From Codonopsis lanceolata (Eukaryota; Streptophyta; Magnoliopsida; Asterales; Campanulaceae): DNA of 64,000 bases. Below are positions 46,655 to 57,399 of this stretch, in pieces. How positions within the stretch are numbered: the first letter of the stretch is position 1; each line of letters opens with the position of its first letter. The stretch spans positions 63,200,285 through 63,264,284 of the forward strand of contig CM028377.1 in the NCBI GenBank assembly GCA_013146195.2, given 5' to 3'. Below the pieces are notes generated by a model. The model was given only the letters and a program-made list of their open reading frames with translations, ran no database searches and had not been told where the DNA came from. Position numbers and translations under genes: made by a program.

Positions 46655-48804
46655 GGGCATCCACAGTCATGGACCTGTAAAAAGGTTTATTCCACTGCCA
46701 CGTCATGCCACATCATCAGCTTATAAACCTTTTCTTTATAAACCTATTCTCTACAATACATAAACCCATAAAAGCTTTATAACATGGACCCACAACTAAA
46801 TATTTTATTATTTCCCAATATACATTTATTTTCAAAAATAAATATATCGTTTTAAAACATAAATATTTATAAAACAAATATAATATATCCAAAAAATAAT
46901 TTATATATTTTTAAATTTTATCTTTGAAAAAAATATTTTTATTCATAAATATTTATTAGTAATTCAAAATACCGATGTAACAATATAGATTTTATTGAAT
47001 TAAATCAACATAAAATCATACAAATTATAATTAAAGTTGCATAATACAATGGGAAACAAAGTAATTAAATACTAATAAGAAATATCCAATCGTTACAACA
47101 TAATTTTCATTGTTGTTGTCTCCAAAGCGTTCTCAAATATGTTCGACCAAATCAGATCGAAGTTTTTGATGTATTTCCCGATCACGTAGTTCCGCATGCC
47201 TTTGGAGGTATTGTTGAAACTCTTGAATAAATCCCTGAGATGTGGATACTGGTGGATCTACTTCTTCACCGCTCTAGTTACTTATTGCATTACCTTCATT
47301 CTCCACTATCATATTGTGCAATATGATGCACGCGTACATTATATCTTTCAAAGCTTCCTTGTGCCAAAATCGGGCCGCACCTCGTACTATTGCCCAATGA
47401 GATTGGAGAACTCCAAACGCTCGCTCAACGTCCTTTCTTGCAGCTTCTTGCATCTGTTTGAACTTTATCCTTTTAGGATCTTCTGGATATGTAAAGCTTT
47501 TGACAAATGAAGCCCACTCCGGGTAGATACCATCTGCTATATAATATCCTTTCGTGTATTGTGTGCCATTTACCGTAAAATGAACTTGAGGTGAGTGTCC
47601 TTGCAATACATCGTTGAATAATGGAGATTGGTTGAGCACATTAATGTCGTTATTAGAACCTGCAACGCCGAAAAATGCATGTCATATCCAAAGGTCTTGA
47701 GAAGCGACCGCTTCTAGCATTATTGTTGGAACCCGCGATCCCCGGGTAAATTGACCTTTCCATGCAAGCGGACAATTTTTCCATGGCCAATGCATGCAGT
47801 CAATGCTTCCTAACATACCAGGAAAACCATGAACCTCAGAATGTAGTTGAAGTAAGCGTTGGACGTCGTGAGCATTGGGTCTTCTTAAGTATATGCTTCC
47901 AAATACCTCAATCACAGATCGACAAAATTTCATTAGACAATCGATTGCAGTGGTTTCACCAATTCGTACATACTCGTCAGAATGATCGGCAGGCGTGCCA
48001 TATGCCAAGCGACGAATAGCGGCGATGCATTTTTGCGAGGGGAAAGTCCCTTTCTAGGTTGCGTCAACCCTCATCTGAAAATACTACGTATGATTTGAAA
48101 GAGCTTCTACAATTCGAAGGAATAACTCCTTACTCATTCGATACCTTCTTAAAATTTGATGCGTAAAGCGGCTCATTGGAGAAATAGTCGTTGAAAAGTC
48201 TTTCATGTCGGACTTCACGTTCTCGATTTATGTACTTTCATTGCGTTTACGTTCGTGGGAGGCTTCTGCTTCTTCTTCCTTCATTTTCATTTCCATAATC
48301 ATCATCATCATTTTTGAACTTGAATCTTCAGCCAATTCATCGTGCACGAATTGTAGAAGTGCATTTTTATAGGAGTGATTGGGATCTTGAGACATTTTTT
48401 AGTGTGAAGATTGGTGTATCTGTAGGTATAACAAAAGAAGTGAGAAAAGGAATTTGTGTAATTTAATGAGAATGAGATAATATAGAAGTAATGTAAGTTT
48501 GGAAGAATGAAATGATTTTTTTTACAAATCTATGTATAGGAGAATTTATAGGATAAATTTGAAAAGAAAAAAACAAAAAAACGGTAACAAAAAAAAACGG
48601 TAGAAAAAACGGTTAAAAAAACGGTATAAAAAAGGGTAAGAAAAATGGAAAGAAAGTCAATAAAGTAAGGAGCAGTTGGATGTTTCAACCGGTTGTAAAT
48701 TTACAACCGGTTGATTACACGTCATGGCCTCCAATGGCTTTCAAAAAGCTTCAACCGGTTGATATAATATGAAAAGGTTTATTTTTTACCCACTGGAGCT
48801 GCTC
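46655..48804 (-). mobile_element. PIF/Harbinger element with TAA target duplication
   Basis: The ends GGGCATCCACAGT and GAGCAGCTCCAGTGGG (complement of the right end) are flanked by TAA at 46652-46654 and 48805-48807. The element contains one dead transposase gene on the minus strand. The second, MYB-like gene of autonomous Harbinger elements was not found. Confidence 0.8.
47274..48395 (-). pseudogene. Harbinger transposase (DDE type), inactive
   Basis: The start MSQDPNHSYKNALLQ (ATG 48393-48395) leads into an acidic and basic N-terminus, then ISPMSRFTHQILRRYRMSK and RRLAYGTPADHSDEYVRIGE. Stops occur near 48230, 48090 and 48055. The catalytic core follows: MLGSIDCMHWPW (first Asp), a frameshift near 47680, YYIADGIYPEW (second Asp) and RKDVERAFGVLQ (Glu). 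It ends near YACIILHNMIVENEG. All three DDE residues are still readable, but the frame is broken several times. Length would be near 370 residues, usual for the family. Confidence 0.8.
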
Positions 48805-49797
48805 TAAGTCATAACTAGTTTCTCATTTCTTTTCCTTTGTTTGTAAATTGGGTCGGTGGTGGACCATACATCCTCCGTCCCTTTTATTGAAAACGTGAGC
48901 GGCAGTAGTTCGTTTTCCTTATCTCCTTCGTTCTCTCCATTATCGAGCGTCATGCGTGAGTTATACCGAAGGTTTGGATTTTAAGCTTGTTTTACTAACA
49001 AAATATTACCCGTTTTTAATTCCGACTCCGTAGGAGTGTTTTATGTGTTTAGAGCTATATTTACACCCGAATATTTTGTGTTTTCATCGATATTTTTTGG
49101 TAGAGGTAAGTTATTATCCCATTCTCTTTGTATGTAGGATTGACATACCTGTACTGTGGGCTATCCCCACGTGATTTGTTTTGAATTTAGAGTAAAAATA
49201 CTCTCGTTATTAATTATTGAATATTTGAACTGATACGTGTAATTAAATGCTTGAGATTATTATTTGGGCCGAATTAATTATCGGTGAGATTGTGTTGGGA
49301 CGAATCCTGCAAATCGCAGTGATACCTGAAATTTATAAATAATAAATAAATGACTCAACGGAGTCGATTTAGACACAATAAAATATAAAGAGTGCTGTAT
49401 TGAGTTTCTACGATATTGGGGAATATTTTGAGTTAGACATTTTATATGAAATATCATATATGTGTTAATTATGTTTAAACAAATAAATGCTTTCGTGTGT
49501 ATTTTAAGCAAATAGATGCTTACGTGTTTAATTCAAGCAAATAATCATGCTTGTATGTATGTCGAGCCCCCGTACTTGGGACTCGATGGTTGTGTTTATT
49601 TACAAGTAAACAACTACTTGTGCATCGCATTGAGTACATCTGACATTTGTGGTTGTGTCGACAATTGGATGACAGTAGTCTTTACGAGAGTTAAATCTCG
49701 TAATCGCTACGAGTCGTTGCATGGGTCTCTCCCTTATTATTGGCCATGACAAGGATGTAGCCTTGTCAGAGCAAGTCACATGACAAACAGAAGGCTA

Positions 49798-50000
49798 GAC
49801 TCTTGGGTAGAACTCAGGGTAATGAGACTCTTGGTTAAGTCCCAAGGTCATTGGTTCTGGATACTATTGGGTTTAGACATGATTTCAGCATGTGTACTAC
49901 AACAGCAACACAACTACGACTCTTGGGTAAAACTCGGGGTAATGAGACTCCTGGTTAAGTCCCAAGGTCTATGTTTTCTGGATACTATTGGATTCAGACA
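49798..50000 (+). repeat. Tandem duplication with 120-bp period
   Basis: GACTCTTGGGTA-AACTC and GGTTAAGTCCCAAGGTC recur at 49798 and 49918, followed by TGGATACTATTGG. The pair lies in the LTR-like part of the 43988-51977 insertion. Confidence 0.7.
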
Positions 50001-50388
50001 TGGCTTTGGTTTTCAGTTTTGGATATTATCAAATTCAAACAGTATATTATGTGTATCGCGACAGCAACATATCTACAGTGTTCTTCTGGATTTCTGGCAC
50101 AGTTTTATATGTGTATTACTTCAGCAGCACAACTACGGTGTTTATAGCAAAACAAGTCAAAAGTTCTCTTGCAGATTCAGCTCAGATACAGATCAGATTG
50201 AGATACTTATTTATATCTTGTCTATGTGTTTTATTACGTTGAGTCAATGTGCATTATAACATGATCAACGTGAATTGTGTGCAAGTATATGAATTGTTAT
50301 ACTTGGTGTATCGTGTATAGTGTATTATGTATTGGTTATTGTTGAATCTTGCCTTAAAATAAAATTTGCTTAAAATCATTCCACTTGT

Positions 50389-51396
50389 TGTCAGTCAAAA
50401 TTAAAACTTTAAGTTGTTTCTTTTTGGTCAGCTTATGTTTTAAAATTCTTTGTCAGTTACTTGTTTCAACTGACCATAATGTTTTAATGTCAGCCTGTGT
50501 ACCTCATTTACTTGAGCATTTACTTGTACTGACACTTTCTCATTTTGTGTTTTTGGTAGATATTCTGTAAGATAATCTTCCCAACAGGATCTCTGTGATC
50601 TTGTGAAGATACGTATACATTGTCAAACACATTTCAAATTCAAATGTGTTCCTAACGGGCTGTTCTTCAAGTTCTTCTATATATACCCTAAGGAATCATT
50701 TGAACGACACAACCGAACGGAAGTCTGAAGCATTCTAATCTGATAGAAATTCTCTATGTGCCTTAGTCTTCTTGAAAAACTTTAGCTAGATACTCTTCTT
50801 TGAATATTTATTTCTAGTTATCGTTTAGGCAAACACTGAGTGATCCATTTTTTACTTTTTAGAAATCAGTCAGTTTGTCTCACGAGTTTGATTGTTATTC
50901 AATCATTCTCCATAAACACTGGTCTTTTGTTGTACACTGATCCATTAGAGATCACTTAGATTTTTAATAAAATTAGTGCACTTCAAAAATCCAAGTCTGA
51001 CCAACTTGGTAGTGGACGTAGCAGTTATACTGTGAACCACTTCAATTCTCTTGTCAGTTATTTTTATCAGCTCTTACAATCTGACCTAACACTTAAGAAG
51101 TCTTAATCTACTTAAGTGTCAGTCAATCACTTTCATAATCTGTTTATTTAACTGTTCTGATAAATTGTCTTTCAGTTCATTCTTTACATCTAGTGATCCA
51201 TCTCCAAAAGTAATTTCTTAAAAACAATCGTGTCAGCCAACTGACCAATATTTATCAGCTTAAGTTTCTATAAAAACATCATCCAGCTGACCAACTTCAG
51301 CTGACTGACAAAAATTAAATTTATGTTGTCAATTTTCAGAAGTTTTACAAGTCAACCCTTAAAGTTTTTAAAAGGCTATTCACCCCCCCCTCTAGC
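50389..51396 (+). mobile_element. Possible LTR insertion flanked by CTTGT
   Basis: Starts TGTCAGTCAAAAT and ends near CACCCCCCCCTCTAGC; CTTGT occurs at 50384-50388 and 51397-51401. The internal text is rich in CAGCTGACCA/CAGTCA words. The CACCCCCCCTCTAG block is common near the 5' LTR/gag boundary of plant copia (SIRE-like) elements. The end is not CA, so borders and class are uncertain. Confidence 0.35.
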
Positions 51397-52268
51397 CTTG
51401 TCAAGTTGCCAACTGGACTTACAGTTATATGTGCATAACAGCATGCCATATAGATCACGTAATAACTTACTGAGTTTATCACTCACCCCGTTCCTTTTGT
51501 TTTCCTTAGATCCCAGCCGGGCAGAAAGTACGCGGTGAGGTCGGCGAGATTTATTAGACGTTGACAATCTTTGGTATGCAGCACTTCAGAACGCAATATT
51601 GTGTTTTGTGAGGACAAGGGTTTATAGGAGAGTTATGTAAACTCTTCCTTGGGTTTGTGTTTAGTATGATATTATTCATTTGTTGCCAACGTGTAACGTC
51701 GTGCTTGTGTATATAATGTAATTTGTTGGTTTTGCTTTAGAGTCTTGTGTTAGTCCGAGCAATGGCTCGTTGACTTTGTTATTTTGTTTTCTCGACCTTT
51801 TTAGAGTCGTGGTGTTTCTATTATCATAGTAGCGATTATTATGTTTTAATCAGGTTTTTGTTTAGCCCACTTTTAGCAGGGGCTTTGTACGTGTTTTATT
51901 TTGAACTAGTGTATTTTGTTTTGTTGTTACACGCTTGACCCAGATTTCGTATAGAGATTTGGGATTGGGTCGTGTCAGAATAGCTCAACATGTTCGACAG
52001 TTTCATACCCTTAGCTATATTAGCCCCATTTCAACATATAACAAGGTATACACACTTTTGAGAGCTAAAACTCTGCCAATTTGTATACTCAAAAGAGATA
52101 TATATTGATTTAAACGCCGGAGTGTTTTTGCAAGGAATCTTCTTACGTTCACCCAAGCATTTCGTTTTTGTCGACACGTTGTTAGCCCAAGTGTAATCTC
52201 AAAAGCCCAGATATCCTATTTGCATTTGAAACCCAACAACCTGCTGGTGGACATTTATGGCCACATCA

Positions 52269-52405
52269 ATTGCCAAAATCCCGGAAGTTTGGAACCACAA
52301 TAAATCCAAATGTCATTTTGGAAAGGCTTGGCTAAATCAATTTCAATGCAAACCCTAGCAATCCTTGGGCCTAACAATACTACTAGGGCCTAGGGGTAGG
52401 GGACA
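52269..52405 (-). pseudogene. LINE ORF1 fragment
   Basis: The minus strand reads LLGPRIARVCIEIDLAKPF followed by a segment containing SKLPGFWQ. This matches the region of plant LINE ORF1 just before the zinc knuckle, and aligns with FARICVEMDVS in the LINE at 19.9 kb. The A4 LTR is inserted at its left edge. Confidence 0.5.
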
Positions 52406-53328
52406 TGGGTACTAGTAGAAGGGGATATTGGATTTGATGTAATATGTAGTTGATTTTTTTTTCAAGATAGTTCACTTTTAAAAGTTTCAACCGCTTTATA
52501 CCCTTGATATTTTTTTTAAACCGAAAAAAGACATGTCATGCATTATGATGCACAAAATCATCAATTGTGATGCAAGAAAATGCCTTATTAGTGCATCGCG
52601 ATGCATGACATGCTTTGTTCCGTTTTTGAAAATATGAAATTGTGCCCAAGTCCACTTTCGAAAGTTTCTAACCACTTTAGTCCCCTATATTGTTTTTAAC
52701 TGAAAAAATGTTCTTTCATAAAATTGTTTCTAAAATTCCCCACAACAAAATCACAGCTAACGTCAAGTTTTCTCATCTTAGTCTTAGCCCTTTCAAATTG
52801 CTTCATCAAGTAATCTTCAACAATTGGTTTTCCACCAATCACCATCAATTGTTGCAACTGTCAAAATCTTCAAGAAAATCTTTGAAACTCGATCATCAAT
52901 TATCACTTGTATCTAAATTGTTCGAAAATCACCAAGGTAAACAATTTTTCAGCCTCATTCCAAAGTGGATATTCATGGGATCTGTGATTGTCTTGAAAGG
53001 ACATGTGATTGTTTTGTATATTCAATTGTATTTGTTATGCTATTCAATAGTTATCCCTTGTATTTCAATACTCAACCTTTTTATATACATGTAAATTGTT
53101 CGATGAAATATTTGAATAAGAATTTGCTTCATTTTTGAATCGTGATGCATCAAATTTCAATCGCTATGTATTGTTATGAAATAGAAATGACAGTTACACA
53201 ACTAAAAATCATGCATCGCGATTTAATTTTAAATCGTGATGCATCGAATATCAATCGTGATGCATCACTATGAAATAAAAATGACAGTTACACAATATAG
53301 AAACATGCATCGCGATGTAAATAATAAT

Positions 53329-53851
53329 CAAGGTTCTAAAAATTGCTAGACGACCGCTAGGCGTAAGATGAGTTCCTAGTGCCTAGGGCACCTAGTCGGG
53401 CCCTAGAATTAATGAATAATTACAATAATTTTCATTTTTCTAATATAATTTAATTAACAAGCATTAAAAATCTTCACATATATACTAATTGTAAATATCA
53501 TCTAATAATCTAAAAATATTAAAATAATGATTATATTACTATTTAAAAGATTAAAATTTTAAAATTAGCAATTCAAATTCATTACATAAAGTGTAAATCT
53601 CAAGACAATATGAGTATCAAAAAGAAATTTTGAGTAAGTGCATTTGAATAAAAACAATGGGAAGAAACAAATAGGAGAAAAAGTTAAAGGGTCTAATTTG
53701 AAAATATGGATTAGTATTTGGTAATACACTATTTCTACACTATTGTCCCAACCGACAATTCTGGGAAATTAACTTTTCCTTGCGCATAATACGAAGGAGC
53801 GAGTTTTGTGCGCAAAAGACGAAGCACGGAAGGAAGGTGGAAGCAGCATCA

Positions 53852-53901
<50 letters not shown>

Positions 53902-54157
53902 GTTAGATACTTAGATCTCTCCTTGTACTATCTATCTCCATCATCACAGCGGCATAATTGTTGTCTTCGCGCCGTAAGTCCTTCATTTATTCTTATCTTT
54001 CCTTCCCGTTCTCTCCTTCTCTCCTTCTCTGGCCTAGGCGACGAGCAAGCGCATATGTAGCGCCTAGCACGACTATTTTTCTCCGAGTGATTATTTTGGG
54101 CGATTTGAATGTAGGCGCAGCGTTGGAGGCGCGCCTAGGTCGATTTTTAAAAAACTG
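53329..54157. mobile_element. Non-autonomous hAT element with 8-bp target duplication
   Basis: ATAATAAT flanks both ends (53321-53328, 54158-54165). The ends CAAGGTTCTAAAAATTG and (complement) CAGTTTTTTAAAAATCG agree, followed by CTAGGCG-rich arms. An 8-bp duplication and CA-start ends fit hAT. The interior includes a (CT)n run and a non-AT-rich stretch without a recognisable gene. Confidence 0.75.
53854..53898 (+). repeat. (CT)n microsatellite
   Basis: About 22 perfect CT units inside the hAT element 53329-54157. Confidence 0.95.
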
Positions 54158-54420
54158 ATAATAATACATCAAAATCATGTATCGTCGCCGCAATGCATGA
54201 TTTAATGCATCGTGATGATACTTTACACGTGCTTATTCGGTTCATTAGTAATATTTGTATCATTGAGTGTCTTTTACCGATTAAAAAAAGTATTGAGGTT
54301 TAAAGTTGTTGAAACTGTTAGAAAAGGACCGACCCACTTTTCACCCAAAAAAATATTAGGGGTGTAAAGCGGTTGAAAATTGTCTAAGTCACCGGCCCAA
54401 ATTTCTCCCTATGTAGTTCT

Positions 54421-55396
54421 ATTAAAAATCTATATTTATGTAGACCATAATTAAAGTAGTAAGAAAAAATATAGATAAAATGGTAATATTAAATGTTTTC
54501 TTAAAAAAAAAACTTTAAAAATATGTTTTTAAAAGCGAATATGTAAATATGTGTGAAGTTGGTTACTTGGAATAGTTTTTGAGTAGGTTTCCTATTAAAT
54601 AGATCATGTAAGATAGACCTATTCAAGTTAAATGATTCAAAATTTAGAAATATCAACGCAATCCTTTAGTTTTTGGAAATTATAACATCACCTTTCATGT
54701 TTATAAATGAAGAGTGTTACTTTTTAGTATTAAAGTGTTATTTTTTAACATAAAATTCATTTTTGGTCATAAAAGTGTCACTCTACAAAAATTATGGGTG
54801 TTTACAACCCATTTCTCTATCAGATTTTGATTTGTTTTCTTACTGGATAACCCGCAATCTTCTTTGGTAGGTTGTCCGTTCCAAAAACTTCACTTTTATC
54901 AATTTTGAGGCTCCATCTATATACACATTAATTATAACCATGCCTTCCTCCTCCCTCTATAAATTGGTCTTAAATTCACATGTATCCTACTACACAGCTA
55001 CTAATAATTCTTCATACTTAACATCTAAACATAACACCTTTTTTTTTACTAAATGTAACACCTCTTAAAAGGACGATTTACCAAATTACTCTCCCTTCAA
55101 TAAAAACACAAACACAAACACAAACTTTTTACCATAACACTAAAAAACACTCTTTCTCAAAATTATTGAAGATCTCTCCTCAATTTTTCTGTCAACCAGA
55201 CGACTTAAGTCCTTTTTTATATAGCCATCACCATCAGGGACTAACAATTTTTTTTTATAATCTAAATCAAGGGGATCGTAAATAATTTGTTTAAATAATC
55301 TTTCTATAATTGGAAATATGATGCTCATTTTGGAATGTCCCAAAATGAAATATATACGAGACAGTTATATTAGTACTTTTTTTATAAAAAAAAGTA
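54421..55396. other. AT-rich intergenic stretch, no gene seen
   Basis: No recognisable coding sequence or element border; short low-complexity A/T runs only. Confidence 0.5.
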
Positions 55397-55654
55397 TTCC
55401 CTTCGTCCCTAAATTATCGTATTTCTTTCTTTTTTCGTCCGTCCTAAAATAATTGTCCAGTTCGAAACTTACCTTTTTAGAACATCACTTTTACCACTTT
55501 ACCCTTACTTTTTCACTCTACTTTAATTATGGGCCACATACACATGAGCTTTAAAGGAAACTACACATTAAACCAATATAAATAATCAAATCAATTGTTT
55601 TTTCTTAAACTCTACGCCGAATCAACCAGGACGATTATTTAGGGACAGAGGGAG
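55397..55654. mobile_element. Stowaway-like MITE
   Basis: The left end TTCCCTTCGTCCCTAAATTAT pairs with the right end ATTATTTAGGGACAGAGGGAG, with TA on each side. Inner GTCC/GGAC words also pair. Decayed relative to the copy at 33399. Confidence 0.65.
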
Positions 55655-56885
55655 TAGTACCTTTCCCAAGGCTATTGCCCCTTCAAATGAGTGTTATTAA
55701 TGTGTTGTCTTATTTGTAGCGTCACAATATGTTTTGTGTCAAAAATTTAAACATGTCAAAACTTAAAATTGTAAACTTATTTGTTTGTACTTCTTTTAAA
55801 TTGCGACCATCTTTATCAAATAAAACAAAGAAGAAAAAATAACTAATTTTTTTTTCTAAAAAGGATGGAGTAATATATACTTAGTAGCAATAATTAATGG
55901 CTTGTGGAATTATTTTCTTATATTTCATCCGGTTAATTTATGGTAAAAACTTAGAAAAGACGTCTTGCAAGTATTGCGACCCGATCATCTGTTTGTTGAT
56001 GGATTGAGTTATGAGAGAGTAAACTTCATCTTACGAATTATGATATGTATTAATGGATTGAGTTGTAAGAGGGTGAAACATTTTTACGAATTAAGATCCA
56101 TAAGACGATGTTACGGTAGACTTACTCTAAATTTATTGGAAGCTTGTCCAAACTCATTGCGAATGAAATTGTATAAGTAAAACCCAAATTTGGGCCACAA
56201 AACTTTTTTAAAAATTAGGATGTGGTTACCGAAAGTTTAAAATTTTCATTCTTGTCACTGTACAAATGTTATGCTGCAAGCAAACATATTTTTTGGACGA
56301 CGTTAGTTTAGTCATTAAGTCAAAGTCAAATCTTCATTTTACCCCTTTAAATTAACAATTATTCCATCTGTGTGATATTAGAAATCCAATGGGATCCAAG
56401 TTAAACAAAAAAAATCAAAAAATTGAAATTTCCATCAATTTCAACCCACACACCACATCATTAGTCATCACCATAATCAACAGACAAAAAACTGCCTGAT
56501 GACTAGGAAGTGAAGGATGATTCCATTTCATGCCTGGCATATCATCTCGAGACTTTCGAGCTGCTCAATTTTCAAGGTGAAGAGAACAAGGTTGAGCTAG
56601 CGAGATTTCTGTGAAGAAAGATTGTACAAAAGAAAGGGATTTTCTCAATCCTCTTTCTAGATTCCATATGGATTTTCAGTATACATGTCTTTCAAGTCCG
56701 AGGGGTGAGGGGTACTTCGTATTATGAATACGCGAATTGCAATCTGTGAGAAGTATGCCAAGTTTCATGTTTTTGGCCACTATTTCCAATATCATGTTCG
56801 AGCTCAGAGTTGATTCGGATGTGCGTATGCTATATTATCTTTTTGCATTGTCTTTGTATGCACTTAAGCCTTAGAGAAGAGTATG
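55655..56885. other. Intergenic stretch downstream of the WRKY gene, no gene seen
   Basis: Open frames here are short and not recognised. The stretch 56500-56800 is less AT-rich and could be an old gene or element remnant, but shows no domain. Confidence 0.4.
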
Positions 56886-57092
56886 TGTAATACCCCATAT
56901 CCCATATCGGGTAGCTGTGGGAATTGTGTTTGATTTATAAGGTGATCACACACTACCTCTGGGCACCAAATCATCCATGGACTTTTGGGTCGGCTTGTGG
57001 TGGGCTTAATGACCCAAGGTGCTGCGTGTTCACTGGACCGGTGTGTGGGCAACACATAGCGGACCAGGCTCTTGGGTTCGGGTCGTGTTACA
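56886..57092 (+). mobile_element. Small solo LTR (TRIM-like)
   Basis: A 207-bp unit starts TGTAATACCCCATATCCC and ends GGGTCGTGTTACA (TG...CA), with GTATG/GTATA at 56881-56885 and 57093-57097. Length and ends fit a solo TRIM or small gypsy-type LTR. It lies about 300 bp past the WRKY stop codon. A 28-bp direct duplication (GATTCTTGCTGAAAAGGTTA) follows immediately. Confidence 0.6.
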
Positions 57093-57399
57093 GTATATTT
57101 CAGAACCGATTCTTGCTGAAAAGGTTATATTTAACGATTCTTGCTGAAAAGGTTATATCTAAAGGAGCCATGTAACCGTGTTCTCCTATTGAGATTTGAT
57201 TTTTCCGGAGCAAGGAAGTTTCGAAACCCTAATAACATACGAATGCCACCGAAACACAACCAATTTTCTAATTACTGCAGTATCAATATTTTCATACCAT
57301 AATTTAGCTCTTAGGCAAACTAGCATCATTACTTGTACATTTGCATTTCCGTTACATAAAAAATGTTGTACAATAATTTCTGCTTCATGTTACGAGGTA

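Larger units (their letters stand above)
43988..51977 (+). mobile_element. LTR-type insertion (probable gypsy solo LTR) with GAATA target duplication
   Basis: It starts TGTAGCGCCCGGGAA and ends GGGTCGTGTCA, with GAATA at 43983-43987 and 51978-51982. After removing three internal insertions (44344-46373, 46655-48804, about 50389-51396) about 2.8 kb of LTR-like DNA remains. It has no recognisable gag or pol. TGTARCGCCC starts are common in plant gypsy LTRs, so a solo LTR is the simplest reading. Confidence 0.7.
43171..52268 (+). mobile_element. Family-A LTR (A4), split by an 8-kb nested insertion
   Basis: The left part (43171-43987) starts TGAGCTGCCAGACC. The right part (51983-52268) carries the family blocks AAACTCTGCCAATTTGTATAC and ACGCCGGAGTG and ends GCCACATCA. 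The two are separated by an insertion flanked by GAATA copies. Joined, the LTR would be about 1.1 kb, longer than A1/A2 because of the internal GAGCATG array. The right flank is LINE sequence. I cannot say whether this is a solo LTR or the end of a truncated element; the polypurine tract on the left favours the latter. Confidence 0.7.
52445..54420. mobile_element. Foldback-type element with inverted ends
   Basis: The left end has TTTCAACCGCTTTATACCC and ...TTTAAACCGAAAAAAGACA. The right end, reversed, has TTTCAACCGCTTTACACCC and ...TTTAATCGGTAAAAGACA. Sub-terminal ATGCATCGCGATG-like words occur on both sides. It contains the hAT element 53329-54157. Exact borders and target duplication not resolved; an ORF at 52690-53094 is not recognised. 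Confidence 0.5.
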
